Shown one piece after another: positions 16,813 through 25,433 of a stretch of DNA of 43,545 nucleotides. Source of the stretch: an uncultured Lachnospiraceae bacterium (GTDB taxonomy: Bacteria > Bacillota > Clostridia > Lachnospirales > Lachnospiraceae); contig CAJUQJ010000034.1 of the NCBI GenBank assembly GCA_910588215.1, positions 1 through 43,545 of the forward strand, in the 5' to 3' direction. The notes beneath the pieces are model-generated. The model was not told the origin of the DNA and ran no database searches. It worked only from the letters and a program-made list of their open reading frames with translations. Both the position numbers and the translations under genes were made by a program. How positions within the stretch are numbered: position 1 is the stretch's first letter; each line of letters begins with the position of its first letter.

Positions 16813-18528
16813 TTACGACTGCTTCGGAAGTACATAAGAGCTCTTCAAAGATACGATCCTGTTGAATACCAGCGCATCCGGCTTAGAGTCCTTACAATCC
16901 ACGCAGAAGAATCCCTGTCGTACAAACTGGAAGCTGTCATACGCTTTGGCTTCCCGAACAGAAGGCTCGATATAGCACTCCTTCAGAACGACCAGCGAAT
17001 TCGGATTAAGATTCAGGCTGCCGTCATCATTATAAACACCCTTATCCTCATCGATGATATTCTCATATAGTCTGACTTCCGCCCGCACCGCATCTGCAGC
17101 AGATACCCAGTGGATAGTTCCCTTCACCTTACGACCGTCCGGACTGTTACCGCCCTTAGAAGCCGGATCATAAGTGCAGTGCACTACTGTCACCTTGCCG
17201 TCCTCATCCTTCTCGAAACTTATACATTTCACGAAGTAAGCGCCCATCAGGCGTACTTCATTCCCCGGGAAGAGTCTGAAATACTTCTTCGGCGGTTCCT
17301 CCATGAAATCCTCTCTGTCAATATACAATTCCCCGGAAAAGGGAACCTTACGCTTGCCTAAATCCTCATTCTCAGGATTATTCACGATCTCCAGCATCTC
17401 TGTCTGTCCCTGCGGATAATTGTCGATCACCAGCTTCACAGGATCCAGCGCCGCCATCACACGAGGCCGTTTCATCTTCAGGTCTTCCCGGATACAGTAC
17501 TCCAGCATGGAATACTCTGCCGAGGAGTTCGCCTTAGACACCCCGCACAGATCCACAAAAAGTTTGATCGATTCTGGCGTAAATCCTCTCCTTCTCAGCG
17601 CAGCGATGGATACCAGTCTGGGATCGTCCCAACCGTCCACAATGCCGTCTTCCACCAGTTTCTTAATGTATCTCTTACCGGTGACTACATTGGTCAAATA
17701 CATCTTCGCAAACTCGATCTGCTTCGGCGGATGCGGATATTCCAATTCTTCTACCACCCAGTTATATAACGGTCTGTGGTCCTCAAATTCCAGCGTACAG
17801 ATCGAATGCGTAATACCCTCTATGGCATCTTCGATCGGATGCGCATAATCATACATCGGATAAATACACCATCTGTCTCCCGTATTCTGATGGGACAGAT
17901 GTGCCACGCGGTACAGGATCGGGTCACGCATATTAATGTTGGGTGACGCCATATCGATCTTAGCGCGAAGCGTCTTCTCCCCGTCTGCGTACTTCCCTTC
18001 TTTCATCTCTTCAAACAGCCGCAGATTCTCTTCTATACTCCTGTCTCTGTTCGGATCATTGGTACCCGGCTCCGTCAAGGTACCGCGGTACTCCCTCATC
18101 TGCTCGGCAGACAGATCTGATACATAGGCCTTACCCTTCTTGATCAGCTTGACTGCCCCTTCATACATATGCTCAAAATAATCTGATGCAAAGAAAAGCC
18201 GGTCTTCATAATCTGCTCCCAGCCACTTCACATCTGCCTTGATAGACTCAACGAACTCACTTTTCTCTTTCGTCGGATTCGTATCATCAAATCGAAGATT
18301 GAACTTACCGCCATACTGTCCCGCCAGCCCGGCATTCAGCAGAATGCTCTTCGCATGCCCGATATGCAGGTATCCGTTGGGTTCGGGGGGAAATCTGGTG
18401 TGCACGGTATCACAAGTTCCTTCCGCCAGATCCTTATCGATGATCTGCTCGATAAAGTTCCTGGATACCACTTCCTTCTCTTCTCTCTCCATTGTCTGTT
18501 CTGTCACATTCTTCTCATTCTCACTCAT
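16813..18528 (-). CDS. glnS: glutaminyl-tRNA synthetase
   Basis: Charges tRNA-Gln with glutamine in the cytosol. Class I signature is present: FPPEPNGYLHIGHAKS (HIGH motif) at about residues 45-60, FDDTNP, and the tRNA-recognition segment GWDDPRLVSIAALRRRGF. The KMSKS-type loop reads VVTGKRY rather than VMSKR; from memory this form is common in clostridial GlnRS. The C-terminal anticodon-binding beta-barrels are full (ELYIDREDF, KKYFRLFPGNEVRL, KGTIHWVSA). About 571 residues from the ATG at 18528, chosen because GGGAGC precedes it; the longer open frame is an untypical extension. Often coexists with GatCAB in this group. Confidence 0.95.
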   Translation of the reverse strand: MSENEKNVTEQTMEREEKEVVSRNFIEQIIDKDLAEGTCDTVHTRFPPEPNGYLHIGHAKSILLNAGLAGQYGGKFNLRFDDTNPTKEKSEFVESIKADVKWLGADYEDRLFFASDYFEHMYEGAVKLIKKGKAYVSDLSAEQMREYRGTLTEPGTNDPNRDRSIEENLRLFEEMKEGKYADGEKTLRAKIDMASPNINMRDPILYRVAHLSHQNTGDRWCIYPMYDYAHPIEDAIEGITHSICTLEFEDHRPLYNWVVEELEYPHPPKQIEFAKMYLTNVVTGKRYIKKLVEDGIVDGWDDPRLVSIAALRRRGFTPESIKLFVDLCGVSKANSSAEYSMLEYCIREDLKMKRPRVMAALDPVKLVIDNYPQGQTEMLEIVNNPENEDLGKRKVPFSGELYIDREDFMEEPPKKYFRLFPGNEVRLMGAYFVKCISFEKDEDGKVTVVHCTYDPASKGGNSPDGRKVKGTIHWVSAADAVRAEVRLYENIIDEDKGVYNDDGSLNLNPNSLVVLKECYIEPSVREAKAYDSFQFVRQGFFCVDCKDSKPDALVFNRIVSLKSSYVLPKQS

Positions 18529-18770
18529 AGCTGCTCCCTGCGGCCGACCGATCCTCAAAGTACCGACTGGCCTTCTTTCTTTCCTCTGGCATATTCTGCA
18601 ATCTGTGGCAAACGGACAACCCCGGATTGGCTTTGAGCACGCCGCTTGGCTCATTGCTCCCGGATATAAAGCCGCCGTTCTTCATGCCCCATCGAAGATA
18701 GATATACACCAGCTATCCGTATTGTATCATAGCATGCTTAAAATAGAAAGAAAAAATGTAAATTCCGCTT
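18529..18770 (-). promoter_or_regulatory. long leader of glnS
   Basis: About 240 bases without a recognised gene. A TATGATACAAT sequence at roughly 18722-18732 (minus strand) is a likely -10 region. No T-box consensus (GGTGGNACCGCG) is present. A small open frame of 62 codons (18521-18709, minus) ends inside the glnS start and could be a leader peptide or chance. Confidence 0.35.
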
Positions 18771-18777
18771 ATTTCAT

Positions 18778-18951
18778 GGTAACAGTTCAGCCATAAAGTA
18801 CTCTGCAGACTGTGTGGGTGCTTGCACACAGAACACGGGCTGCAGAGTATTTTATGAGCAGAGCGCCCTCACATGAAATAAAATATGAGCCGCAAAGCGG
18901 CGTCGGCTGCGCAGCAGACGCTTTTATGAATGATGAGGGCTGAACTGTTAC
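18778..18951. mobile_element. 174-bp multi-hairpin element with flanking direct repeats
   Basis: Bounded by GTAACAGTTCAGCC (18779-18792) and its perfect inverse GGCTGAACTGTTAC (18938-18951), and flanked by ATTTCAT at 18771-18777 and 18952-18958. Inside are several arms: a 16-bp stem with one mismatch around CTCTGCAG, CTGTGTG/CACACAG within it, GCCCTCA/TGAGGGC, GCCGC/GCGGC, and GCTGCGCAGC. No coding capacity. A variant of the end motif, GGCTAAACTGTTAC, follows directly at 18959-18972 and touches the aldolase stop codon. Confidence 0.7.
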
Positions 18952-18971
18952 ATTTCATGGCTAAACTGTTA

Positions 18972-19631
18972 CTATTTGAACTTCTCCCGCATAGCCAGAA
19001 GTGTATCGATCTGTTCTTTCGTGAGCAGATTCTGCTTCCCCAGAATCTTATCCGTGATCAGCAGGATCCTGGCGTAATGTTCCATGGATTCCAGTCGGTA
19101 ATATGCCGCGTAAGGATCCGCCGCCCAGGTCACAACGCCATGGTTCGCCAGCAGGATTCCATTGTGCGTATGGCAGAAGGGCGCGATCGTCTCCGGCACT
19201 TCTTCGCTTCCCAGTTCCGCATAGGGCGCTACGGGCACATCTCCCAGACTGATGATTGCCTCTGCCAGAACCGGCACGTCCAGCGGTATCCCCGCTATGG
19301 CATAACAGGTGCACACCAGCGGGTGCGCATGACACACGGAACGGATGGCATCATTCTCCCGGTAGGCCCGCAGATGCATCTTCAATTCCGAAGACGGTCT
19401 GTAAGTTCCTTCCAACAGATTACCGTCCAGATCCACCTTGACGAGCATCTTTTTCTTCATATATCCCTTGGAAACACCGGTAGGCGTCGCCCACACCTCG
19501 TTCTCTCCCGTTCTGACTGATATGTTCCCGTCATTGGCCGCCACAAAACCTCTTATATACATTCGTTGTCCGATATCGATAATAGCCTTTCTGGCCTGCT
19601 TTTTTGTCAAATATTCTGATAAATGTTCCAT
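18972..19631 (-). CDS. class II aldolase/adducin family sugar-phosphate aldolase
   Basis: Zinc-dependent aldolase of about 219 residues, the normal size for fuculose/ribulose-phosphate aldolases. It has FVAANDGNISVR and WATPTGVSKGYM near the N-terminus, the catalytic and substrate loop SSELKMHLRAYR, and the zinc ligands CHAHPL and NHGVVTW. The ATG at 19631 is chosen for the AAGGA seven bases upstream. It directly follows an mtnA-like isomerase gene (76 bases), a pairing used to cleave 5-methylthioribulose- or 5-deoxyribulose-1-phosphate to DHAP plus an aldehyde. L-fuculose-1-phosphate is the alternative substrate. Confidence 0.88.
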   Translation of the reverse strand: MEHLSEYLTKKQARKAIIDIGQRMYIRGFVAANDGNISVRTGENEVWATPTGVSKGYMKKKMLVKVDLDGNLLEGTYRPSSELKMHLRAYRENDAIRSVCHAHPLVCTCYAIAGIPLDVPVLAEAIISLGDVPVAPYAELGSEEVPETIAPFCHTHNGILLANHGVVTWAADPYAAYYRLESMEHYARILLITDKILGKQNLLTKEQIDTLLAMREKFK

Positions 19632-19706
19632 ATCCGTATCCTTATCCTCTCCTATCCGGTATTGGCTGCGTCGCACTTAATCTCAAGCTGACCGCCCCGA
19701 ACTGCT

Positions 19707-20798
19707 TCAGACTCCCGTACGGTTTCTGAAGATCTCCCGCAGTGATTCCGTATAGGGCGCCCTGGCGATTCCGTATTCCGTAACAATCCCCGCGATCAGA
19801 TCATGGTCCGTCACGTCGAATGCCGGGTTATAGACTTTAACACCCGCAGGCGCCATCGGTTTCTCATACCACATATCCGTCACCTCATGGGCCGGACGCT
19901 GTTCGATCACGATATCCGCTCCGGTAGGCGTATTCATATCGATGGTCGAGGTCGGTGCACAGACGTATACGGGTACATGGTATCTCTGTGCCACTGCCGC
20001 CACCACCGAGGTGCCGATCTTGTTGGCCGTATCCCCGTTGGCCGCCACGCGGTCGCAACCCACAAACACCGCATTGACCCAGCCGTTGCGCATGACCGCC
20101 GCCGACATGTTATCGCAGATCAATGTCACATCCACGCCCGATGCATACAGTTCATAGGCCGTCAGTCTGGCTCCCTGCAGCAGGGGTCTCGTCTCATCCG
20201 CAAACACGCGGAAATGATACCCCCTCTCCTGTCCCAGATAGATCGGTGCCGTCGCAGTGCCGTATCTGCATGTGGCCAGTTGTCCCGCATTGCAGTGTGT
20301 CAGTATGCCATCCCCCGGCTTCACCAATGTCAGCCCGTACTCCCCGATCGCCCTGCACACACGGATATCCTCTTCCTTCATGGCCAGAGCTTCTTGCCTC
20401 AATCTCTCTTTGATCTCTGCCAACGGCAGTTCCCTGCCTGCTATACACACCTGCTCCATTCTGTTCAACGCCCACGACAGGTTCACCGCCGTCGGCCGTG
20501 CGGAATTCAGGTACTCTTTCTGTCTGCAGAATTCTTCATAGAAAATATCATACACATCAGTCCTGATCTGCTTCGCCAGCAGATAGATGCCGAATGCCGC
20601 CGCCACGCCGATAGCCGGCGCTCCGCGCACCTTCAGCAGGTAGATAGCCTCCCATATCTCTTCTCCGGTATGCAGGCTGATCAGTTCGGCGCTTCCCGGC
20701 AGTTTCGTCTGATCCAGGATCACCAGCGCGCTGTTCTCGTCATCCAGTTCCACCGTCTCGTACTCCATGATACTCTTCTCTCTCTTTTCCTCACCCAT
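19707..20798 (-). CDS. mtnA: methylthioribose-1-phosphate isomerase family (MtnA/DrdI-like)
   Basis: Converts an aldose-1-phosphate (5-methylthioribose-1-P or 5-deoxyribose-1-P) to the ketose. About 363 residues, with VRGAPAIGVAAAFG near residue 60, the catalytic cysteine in ILTHCNAGQLAT, ETRPLLQGARLTAYEL, and the catalytic aspartate in FVGCDRVAANGDTANKIGT. The last segment usually reads GADR, so the Cys is a small deviation. The ATG at 20798 has GGAG six bases upstream; an ATG at 20768 matches the family N-terminus and is also possible. Without mtnK, mtnB, mtnC or mtnD nearby, and with the aldolase next, a DHAP shunt role is the best reading. Confidence 0.88.
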   Translation of the reverse strand: MGEEKREKSIMEYETVELDDENSALVILDQTKLPGSAELISLHTGEEIWEAIYLLKVRGAPAIGVAAAFGIYLLAKQIRTDVYDIFYEEFCRQKEYLNSARPTAVNLSWALNRMEQVCIAGRELPLAEIKERLRQEALAMKEEDIRVCRAIGEYGLTLVKPGDGILTHCNAGQLATCRYGTATAPIYLGQERGYHFRVFADETRPLLQGARLTAYELYASGVDVTLICDNMSAAVMRNGWVNAVFVGCDRVAANGDTANKIGTSVVAAVAQRYHVPVYVCAPTSTIDMNTPTGADIVIEQRPAHEVTDMWYEKPMAPAGVKVYNPAFDVTDHDLIAGIVTEYGIARAPYTESLREIFRNRTGV

Positions 20799-20827
20799 AG
20801 TTTTCTCCATTTCTGCGCTGCTTTTGT

Positions 20828-20913
20828 CTCAACTATGTTGAGACGTCGCATTAAACGAATTTGTGGCAAGCAACGCGCAGACACAAATCTCGCGATTGAA
20901 AATTTTAACTTTC
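20828..20913. repeat. three stem-loops between the ABC operon and mtnA
   Basis: GTCTCAAC-tat-GTTGAGAC (about 20826-20844), ATTTGTG/CACAAAT (20859-20888) and GATTGAAA/TTTCAATC (about 20894-20917) follow each other. The middle one, with the sequence after it, is repeated in the etfB-etfA gap. They may end the ABC operon transcript or regulate mtnA. Confidence 0.55.
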
Positions 20914-21008
20914 AATCTTTTTCTCCTGTTCTTCTATACTCTATTGTACTGACCGGATTCTATCTGATAAAACTTCACAGTATATATTTATCCTAATATC
21001 GAGGCGAG

Positions 21009-22208
21009 TCATAAAATCATTAAATAGTAAGTTACCGGGAACAGCTTCTCCAGTACCGTAAAGACAGGCATGTAAGTTCCCAGCCTGACAAAGACCGGCG
21101 CACACAGCAGACTGCCCAGCGTCAGGATCGGAATTGCCGCCGCGATCGTCTCCTGTCTGCGCAGCAGCACTTTGAGTATGACACAATATAATAGGATAAC
21201 GCATTGGTAGATGAGCAGCGCAAAGATCTGTCTGCCCCACATCGCCCCACTCCATACAGTCGCCATCCTGCCGACGGTTAGAGCAGTGCCATAATAATGT
21301 ATGCCGTCATATAGCCACTGACTAAGCAGCACTGCTGCCGAAACAAAGACCGTCGATACCCATATATTGATCAAGCAAGTCAATATATCCGGTGCCAAGC
21401 GAATAAATCTTTTTTCCTTCCTGTCCCTCTCATATTCCAGCAGCCCACACAGCCCACCCAGGAAAATAAGGATACCAAAGATACCTTTCACTGGAAAAAC
21501 CGGCATGTCATCCTGTTTGCCGGCATTCTGCACCGTCTCTCTTCTGACGGACTTGTCGCCTGATTTGTCATTGCTGTCATCTCCGGCAGATGTGTCAGAA
21601 CTAATTTGACCTATAGAGTCATCATAGAAATATTGAAATCCGAAGGTGCTGTCATCCACAAGACGATTCTCGTATGCTTCCCTGGCAAACACGGCGGCCT
21701 CCTCGGAAAACTGGCCCATATACTCCTCGTAACATGCATCGGCATACAGCCTGAAGATCACACCGGCGATCCGCTCCTTCGCGATTCCGATCACGCTGCC
21801 GGTGTCCATCGCAAAGGCGGTAACACTTTCCTCCCACGTACCGTCAAGTACTTTCTTTGCGATATCAGACGGGATGACAAACCCGCATTCGACCTCTCCG
21901 GCTGCCACCATACGTTCCACCTCACTGCCTTCTTCCAGGTACACAAACCGCAGTACGCTGTTCTCCTCCTGTCCTTGCAGCATGGTCAATATCTCTTCTT
22001 TCCACACGCCTTCTTCCACGCAGACCGCCACTACCGCGCCGCTTCGCTCCTCACGTTCCATAGATCCTGCGACATATCCTAACAGCGGTACCAGTAGAAG
22101 CAGACCGACATAGACCGGTTGTCTCCACAGACGCCTGGCAAGCAGCCCAATCCAGACTCTATATTGTTTGATGCGGAACCGCTTTCCTTCATTCGTCCTG
22201 TCCATCAT
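21009..22208 (-). CDS. ABC-2 type transporter permease
   Basis: Membrane subunit of an exporter, about 399 residues. It has a first helix at about 28-48 (VYVGLLLLVPLLGYVAG), a large extracellular domain with VAVCVEEG and ECGFVIPSDIAKKVLDGTW as in YhgE/DrrB-type ABC-2 permeases, then five or six C-terminal helices (GIFGILIFLGGLCG, ILLYCVILKVLLR, IPILTLGSLLCAPVFVR). The ATG at 22208 is preferred because GGAG lies six bases upstream. Last gene of the five-gene ABC operon; 81 bases after the sister permease. Confidence 0.85.
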   Translation of the reverse strand: MMDRTNEGKRFRIKQYRVWIGLLARRLWRQPVYVGLLLLVPLLGYVAGSMEREERSGAVVAVCVEEGVWKEEILTMLQGQEENSVLRFVYLEEGSEVERMVAAGEVECGFVIPSDIAKKVLDGTWEESVTAFAMDTGSVIGIAKERIAGVIFRLYADACYEEYMGQFSEEAAVFAREAYENRLVDDSTFGFQYFYDDSIGQISSDTSAGDDSNDKSGDKSVRRETVQNAGKQDDMPVFPVKGIFGILIFLGGLCGLLEYERDRKEKRFIRLAPDILTCLINIWVSTVFVSAAVLLSQWLYDGIHYYGTALTVGRMATVWSGAMWGRQIFALLIYQCVILLYCVILKVLLRRQETIAAAIPILTLGSLLCAPVFVRLGTYMPVFTVLEKLFPVTYYLMIL

Positions 22209-22289
22209 GCTCTTCTCCATTCCGAGGCGTATTTACTGTCCTGCAGTCTCCTGCCTTACAGGATCCCGGAGCAATGTCGGGATCACCGC

Positions 22290-23582
22290 TCACCCTGTTC
22301 TTCGACGCGCTCTGCCCTCTCGCAGAGCGCAGACCAGCCCGCCACACAATACCGTATAGCCGCAAAGCACCACCACACACTCACCTGTCACCACCGCGTC
22401 GCGCCCCGCCCAAAGGCCGCACATAGCCCTGATCAGCCAGGCCGACGGAAGCCATGCCCCTAAAGTCCGCATCGGCTGCGGTAAGAACATTGCCGGTACC
22501 AGACCGCCGGAAAGATAGACCATCACCACCGAAAGCAGAAAAACAAGCAGAATCCCTCCCGTCCTGCTTCCTGCCAGGCTGTGTATCAGATAGACCAACG
22601 TTGTGACCGTCATAAGGATGACCGCCGCCAGCCCTGCTTCCATATAAAGCGGATATCCGCTGTCTGTCATAAGGTGCTCCACCGTCTCCTGTGGACCGAA
22701 ACGCACAAACAATCTGACCGCTGCCCACAAAACCCCTGCAAAAAGGCTTATGCACAGCAGACCGCAGAGCCATTGGCAGAAACTCTGCCAGATCTCCCCC
22801 ATCCCTGCTCTTTCCAACTGTCTGCACAATGCCGGCGGCTCCCTGCGCACAACAGGATACATGGCCATGCCCGCCAGCAGGAGAAACATGATACTGCCGG
22901 AAGCCAGATAGAATTGCACCGCATTCACGGAACCGAAGGCGGAAACCTTTGCACTGTCATACAGTGCCAGTCTGTCCAATGCAAAAGCCAGATTATAGCT
23001 GTCGATCTCAACTTCTATCTGTGACAGCTGCTCTGTCAGTCCAAACGCACGCGCCATGTCCCCGGCCCCGTAAATCTGTGCCTGTGCCACACGCAGAAGT
23101 CCTTCTCCAGCCTCCGTCATCTCCCGGAAGAACAGCGCTTCCAGCCCCGCCTGTTTCGGGAAATAGATCTCTACCACGGGATTTGTGCCGTTCATGATCC
23201 CTTCCAGCAGCCCCTCCGGCAACACAACGAGCGCCGTCACCTCACCTTTTTCCAGAAGTGCAAACCCTTCCTGCTCCGTTGTCTGCCGGAAATCACAAAA
23301 CTGGGACACACTCTCCATATTCTCCACATACCGAAGCAGCATCCCGGTCATCAGCGTACTGTCTTCCCCCACTACGACCGCAATTTCCGCATGGACCGAT
23401 AACGCCTCCCACCCCATGCTTTTGACACTGCCAAAGACCACCATCGCCAGAACACTTATAAGCAGGATGATCTGTGCCAGCATAGCAGGGAGCAGTTTAG
23501 CCGTCTTCTTCAGTTCCATAGAAAGATATCGTAATCTCTTTATCATACCAGTGATCATATTTAAAGTCATATTTGAAGTCAT
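22290..23582 (-). CDS. ABC-2 type transporter permease
   Basis: Second permease, about 430 residues, same design: a first helix (LLPAMLAQIILLISVLAMVVFG), an external domain (VAVVVGEDSTLMTGML, LEKGEVTALVVLPEGLLEGIMNGT), and C-terminal helices (SGSIMFLLLAGMAMYPVV, ILLVFLLSVVMVYLSGGLVP). I start it at 23582 because the longer frame overlaps the upstream 104-residue gene; other ATGs at 23570, 23558 and 23546 are possible and none has a strong ribosome site. Probably pairs with the permease at 21009 as a heterodimer. Confidence 0.83.
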   Translation of the reverse strand: MTSNMTLNMITGMIKRLRYLSMELKKTAKLLPAMLAQIILLISVLAMVVFGSVKSMGWEALSVHAEIAVVVGEDSTLMTGMLLRYVENMESVSQFCDFRQTTEQEGFALLEKGEVTALVVLPEGLLEGIMNGTNPVVEIYFPKQAGLEALFFREMTEAGEGLLRVAQAQIYGAGDMARAFGLTEQLSQIEVEIDSYNLAFALDRLALYDSAKVSAFGSVNAVQFYLASGSIMFLLLAGMAMYPVVRREPPALCRQLERAGMGEIWQSFCQWLCGLLCISLFAGVLWAAVRLFVRFGPQETVEHLMTDSGYPLYMEAGLAAVILMTVTTLVYLIHSLAGSRTGGILLVFLLSVVMVYLSGGLVPAMFLPQPMRTLGAWLPSAWLIRAMCGLWAGRDAVVTGECVVVLCGYTVLCGGLVCALREGRARRRTG

Positions 23583-23610
23583 ACCTGTTCTCTGCACTGT
23601 CCTGCTCCGG

Positions 23611-23925
23611 TCATTCCGTCTGCCGGTCAGGATCACCTGCGCTGATATCCGTGTACATATCCAGGAGCCCCACCGTCTCTGTTGCCGGCCTGCCGTACAT
23701 ATTGCAGCATTTGTGTGAGACCTGCTTGGCTTCCTCCTCCGCTTCGTCAAATCCGACGCTCATCCTATAGACGCCCTGTGAGAACTCCGTGTCCAGATGC
23801 TGCAGTAGTTCCGCTATCATCGCCTCGTCTCCCGTGTTGCTGTTCTCGCTATTCTTGGTCTCTTCGTTCTTGGTTTCCTCCAACCTAGTCTCTCCGTTCT
23901 TATTCTCTGTATTGCCCATATTCAT
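23611..23925 (-). CDS. unrecognised 104-residue protein in ABC operon
   Basis: No family recognised. The first 35 residues are hydrophilic with repeats of NGETRLEETKNEETKN; the remainder looks folded (MIAELLQHLDTEFSQGVYRMSVGFDEAEEEAKQ in two parts, then KCCNMYG and VGLLDMYTDIS). It has no signal peptide or membrane helix, so it is probably cytosolic. It lies between the 483-residue anchored protein and the first permease, all in one direction with small gaps, which supports it as a real gene and a possible accessory factor of the transporter. Two adjacent cysteines (CC) are notable. Confidence 0.6.
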   Translation of the reverse strand: MNMGNTENKNGETRLEETKNEETKNSENSNTGDEAMIAELLQHLDTEFSQGVYRMSVGFDEAEEEAKQVSHKCCNMYGRPATETVGLLDMYTDISAGDPDRQTE

Positions 23926-23972
23926 CCCCCATTCTTGCGCCGCCTGACTATCCCGGACATATCTGCCTTAAC

Positions 23973-25388
23973 TTACCATAGGGCACCAAGCAGCCCGCCG
24001 TAGGCATCCTCTATTTTGTATAAAATACCGATCCAGTCTCTTTCCGTCATCCCGAAGAAGGCCGTCTCCTTCTTCACGGTACTCCTGATCTCCTCTTCAA
24101 ACGGCTCCAGCAGGATATCGCCGGTGATCTTAAATACTTCCTCCCCGTCCATATAGAACTGCATACTTTCCACATCCAATTCCAGGCTTCGACCCTTGAC
24201 AATATCGTCCAGTCCGCCCTCCATCGTAAATTCCACATCCTCCTCATCATTCCACAAGGACATGCTCACCGCAAAAGTATCCCGAAGCGCATCGCTCTTT
24301 GCGGTATATTTCGCCCGGAGTAAAGTATCCTCATCCTCCATAAGCTCCGCTTCCACGCCCAATTCATAGCTGTCATCTGCCATAGAGCGTGTGGTCTGCA
24401 AGTACAGAGATCTTGCCCTACCGTCCTCGTCCGCCACCGTTATCTCTCCTTGTACTTTGTCCGTACTTTGCGCGCTCCCCAGAAAATGCAGAGAACCGCT
24501 TATGACCGCTTTACCGTCCAGCATACGCACCGGCTCTTCAAATGTAATGCTCTCTATGCGATCACGCCTGTTAAGTACAAACAGCATACTGACATCCGAG
24601 GCGAGCAGTCTGTCATATTCCTTCCACCATTGTCCGGCTTCCGATGCTGCATAAGTCGAATCATAGCTGTCCATGATATCCAGAAGCAGGCGATCCGTTT
24701 CCCGCGCCAGAAGGAACACGCGATAAACGCCCTTCCCGGCCCGCTCCATGACTATAGCATCCTCGCACGCCGCCAGATCTTCGGCAAAACGTTCCGTATG
24801 TGCCCTGACGTTCTTCCAGTCTCTCAGAGCATAGCTCCCGTCAACCTTCGGAAAAAGATTCATGGAAAAGTCTTCCAAAGTACTGCGTCCGGCTATCTCC
24901 GCCAGGAAAGATCCATTGTACTGGCTCACTACATTCTCATTATCGACATACATATTTTCCAGAAAGAGCTCCGGCACGGAAAAGCAGACTGCCTCTTCAT
25001 CCGCATAGATGTTCAAATGCGCAAACTCATAATTCATCATGCTGATACTCGTATCCGCACTCAACTCTTTGCTTTGCATATCCTTATAATATTCAGTATC
25101 AACACCGATCGTATTGCCTAATAGGCTATCCGCAGTAAAATTAATGCACGTACTTACATGTCCGCCTTCTTCTGCCATCATACGGATCAAATCCTCAATT
25201 CCAATCTTCTCCGTGAGCGGATCTGCCGACTCCGCAAGCTCTCCGGTCAGGTTTTCTACAGCCTTATGGAGTCTGTATGCAGGCCTGCTTTTGAGAAAGG
25301 CCATAACGATTCCGACACTGGCAAAAAGAAAAAACACGGCACAGACTGCCGACAACAAGATCCTGAATTTGATCTTTCCTATATTCAT
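23973..25388 (-). CDS. unrecognised membrane-anchored extracellular protein of ABC operon
   Basis: About 471 residues. A single N-terminal helix (LLSAVCAVFFLFASVGIVMAF) anchors a large, mainly beta-rich domain outside the cell, with alternating strands such as GKAVISGSLHFLG, VQGEITVADEDGRARSLYLQ and YELGVEAELMEDEDTLLRAKY. There is no lipobox with a cleavage cysteine that I can defend. The ATG at 25388 follows an excellent AAGGAGGAAGG. It lies 45 bases after the ATPase gene and is the second gene of the operon. A substrate-binding or chaperone role for the exporter is inference only. Confidence 0.75.
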   Translation of the reverse strand: MNIGKIKFRILLSAVCAVFFLFASVGIVMAFLKSRPAYRLHKAVENLTGELAESADPLTEKIGIEDLIRMMAEEGGHVSTCINFTADSLLGNTIGVDTEYYKDMQSKELSADTSISMMNYEFAHLNIYADEEAVCFSVPELFLENMYVDNENVVSQYNGSFLAEIAGRSTLEDFSMNLFPKVDGSYALRDWKNVRAHTERFAEDLAACEDAIVMERAGKGVYRVFLLARETDRLLLDIMDSYDSTYAASEAGQWWKEYDRLLASDVSMLFVLNRRDRIESITFEEPVRMLDGKAVISGSLHFLGSAQSTDKVQGEITVADEDGRARSLYLQTTRSMADDSYELGVEAELMEDEDTLLRAKYTAKSDALRDTFAVSMSLWNDEEDVEFTMEGGLDDIVKGRSLELDVESMQFYMDGEEVFKITGDILLEPFEEEIRSTVKKETAFFGMTERDWIGILYKIEDAYGGLLGALW

Positions 25389-25433
25389 GCCTTCCTCCTT
25401 ATCTGTTCCCTGCTGCAAAAGCATTCTTCAATC

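Noticed and set aside
18529..18770. T-box riboswitch for glnS
   Set aside because: No GGTGGNACCGCG core or terminator/antiterminator was found.
19803..20996. 397-codon plus-strand frame
   Set aside because: Antisense to mtnA; the MtnA frame has full catalytic motifs.
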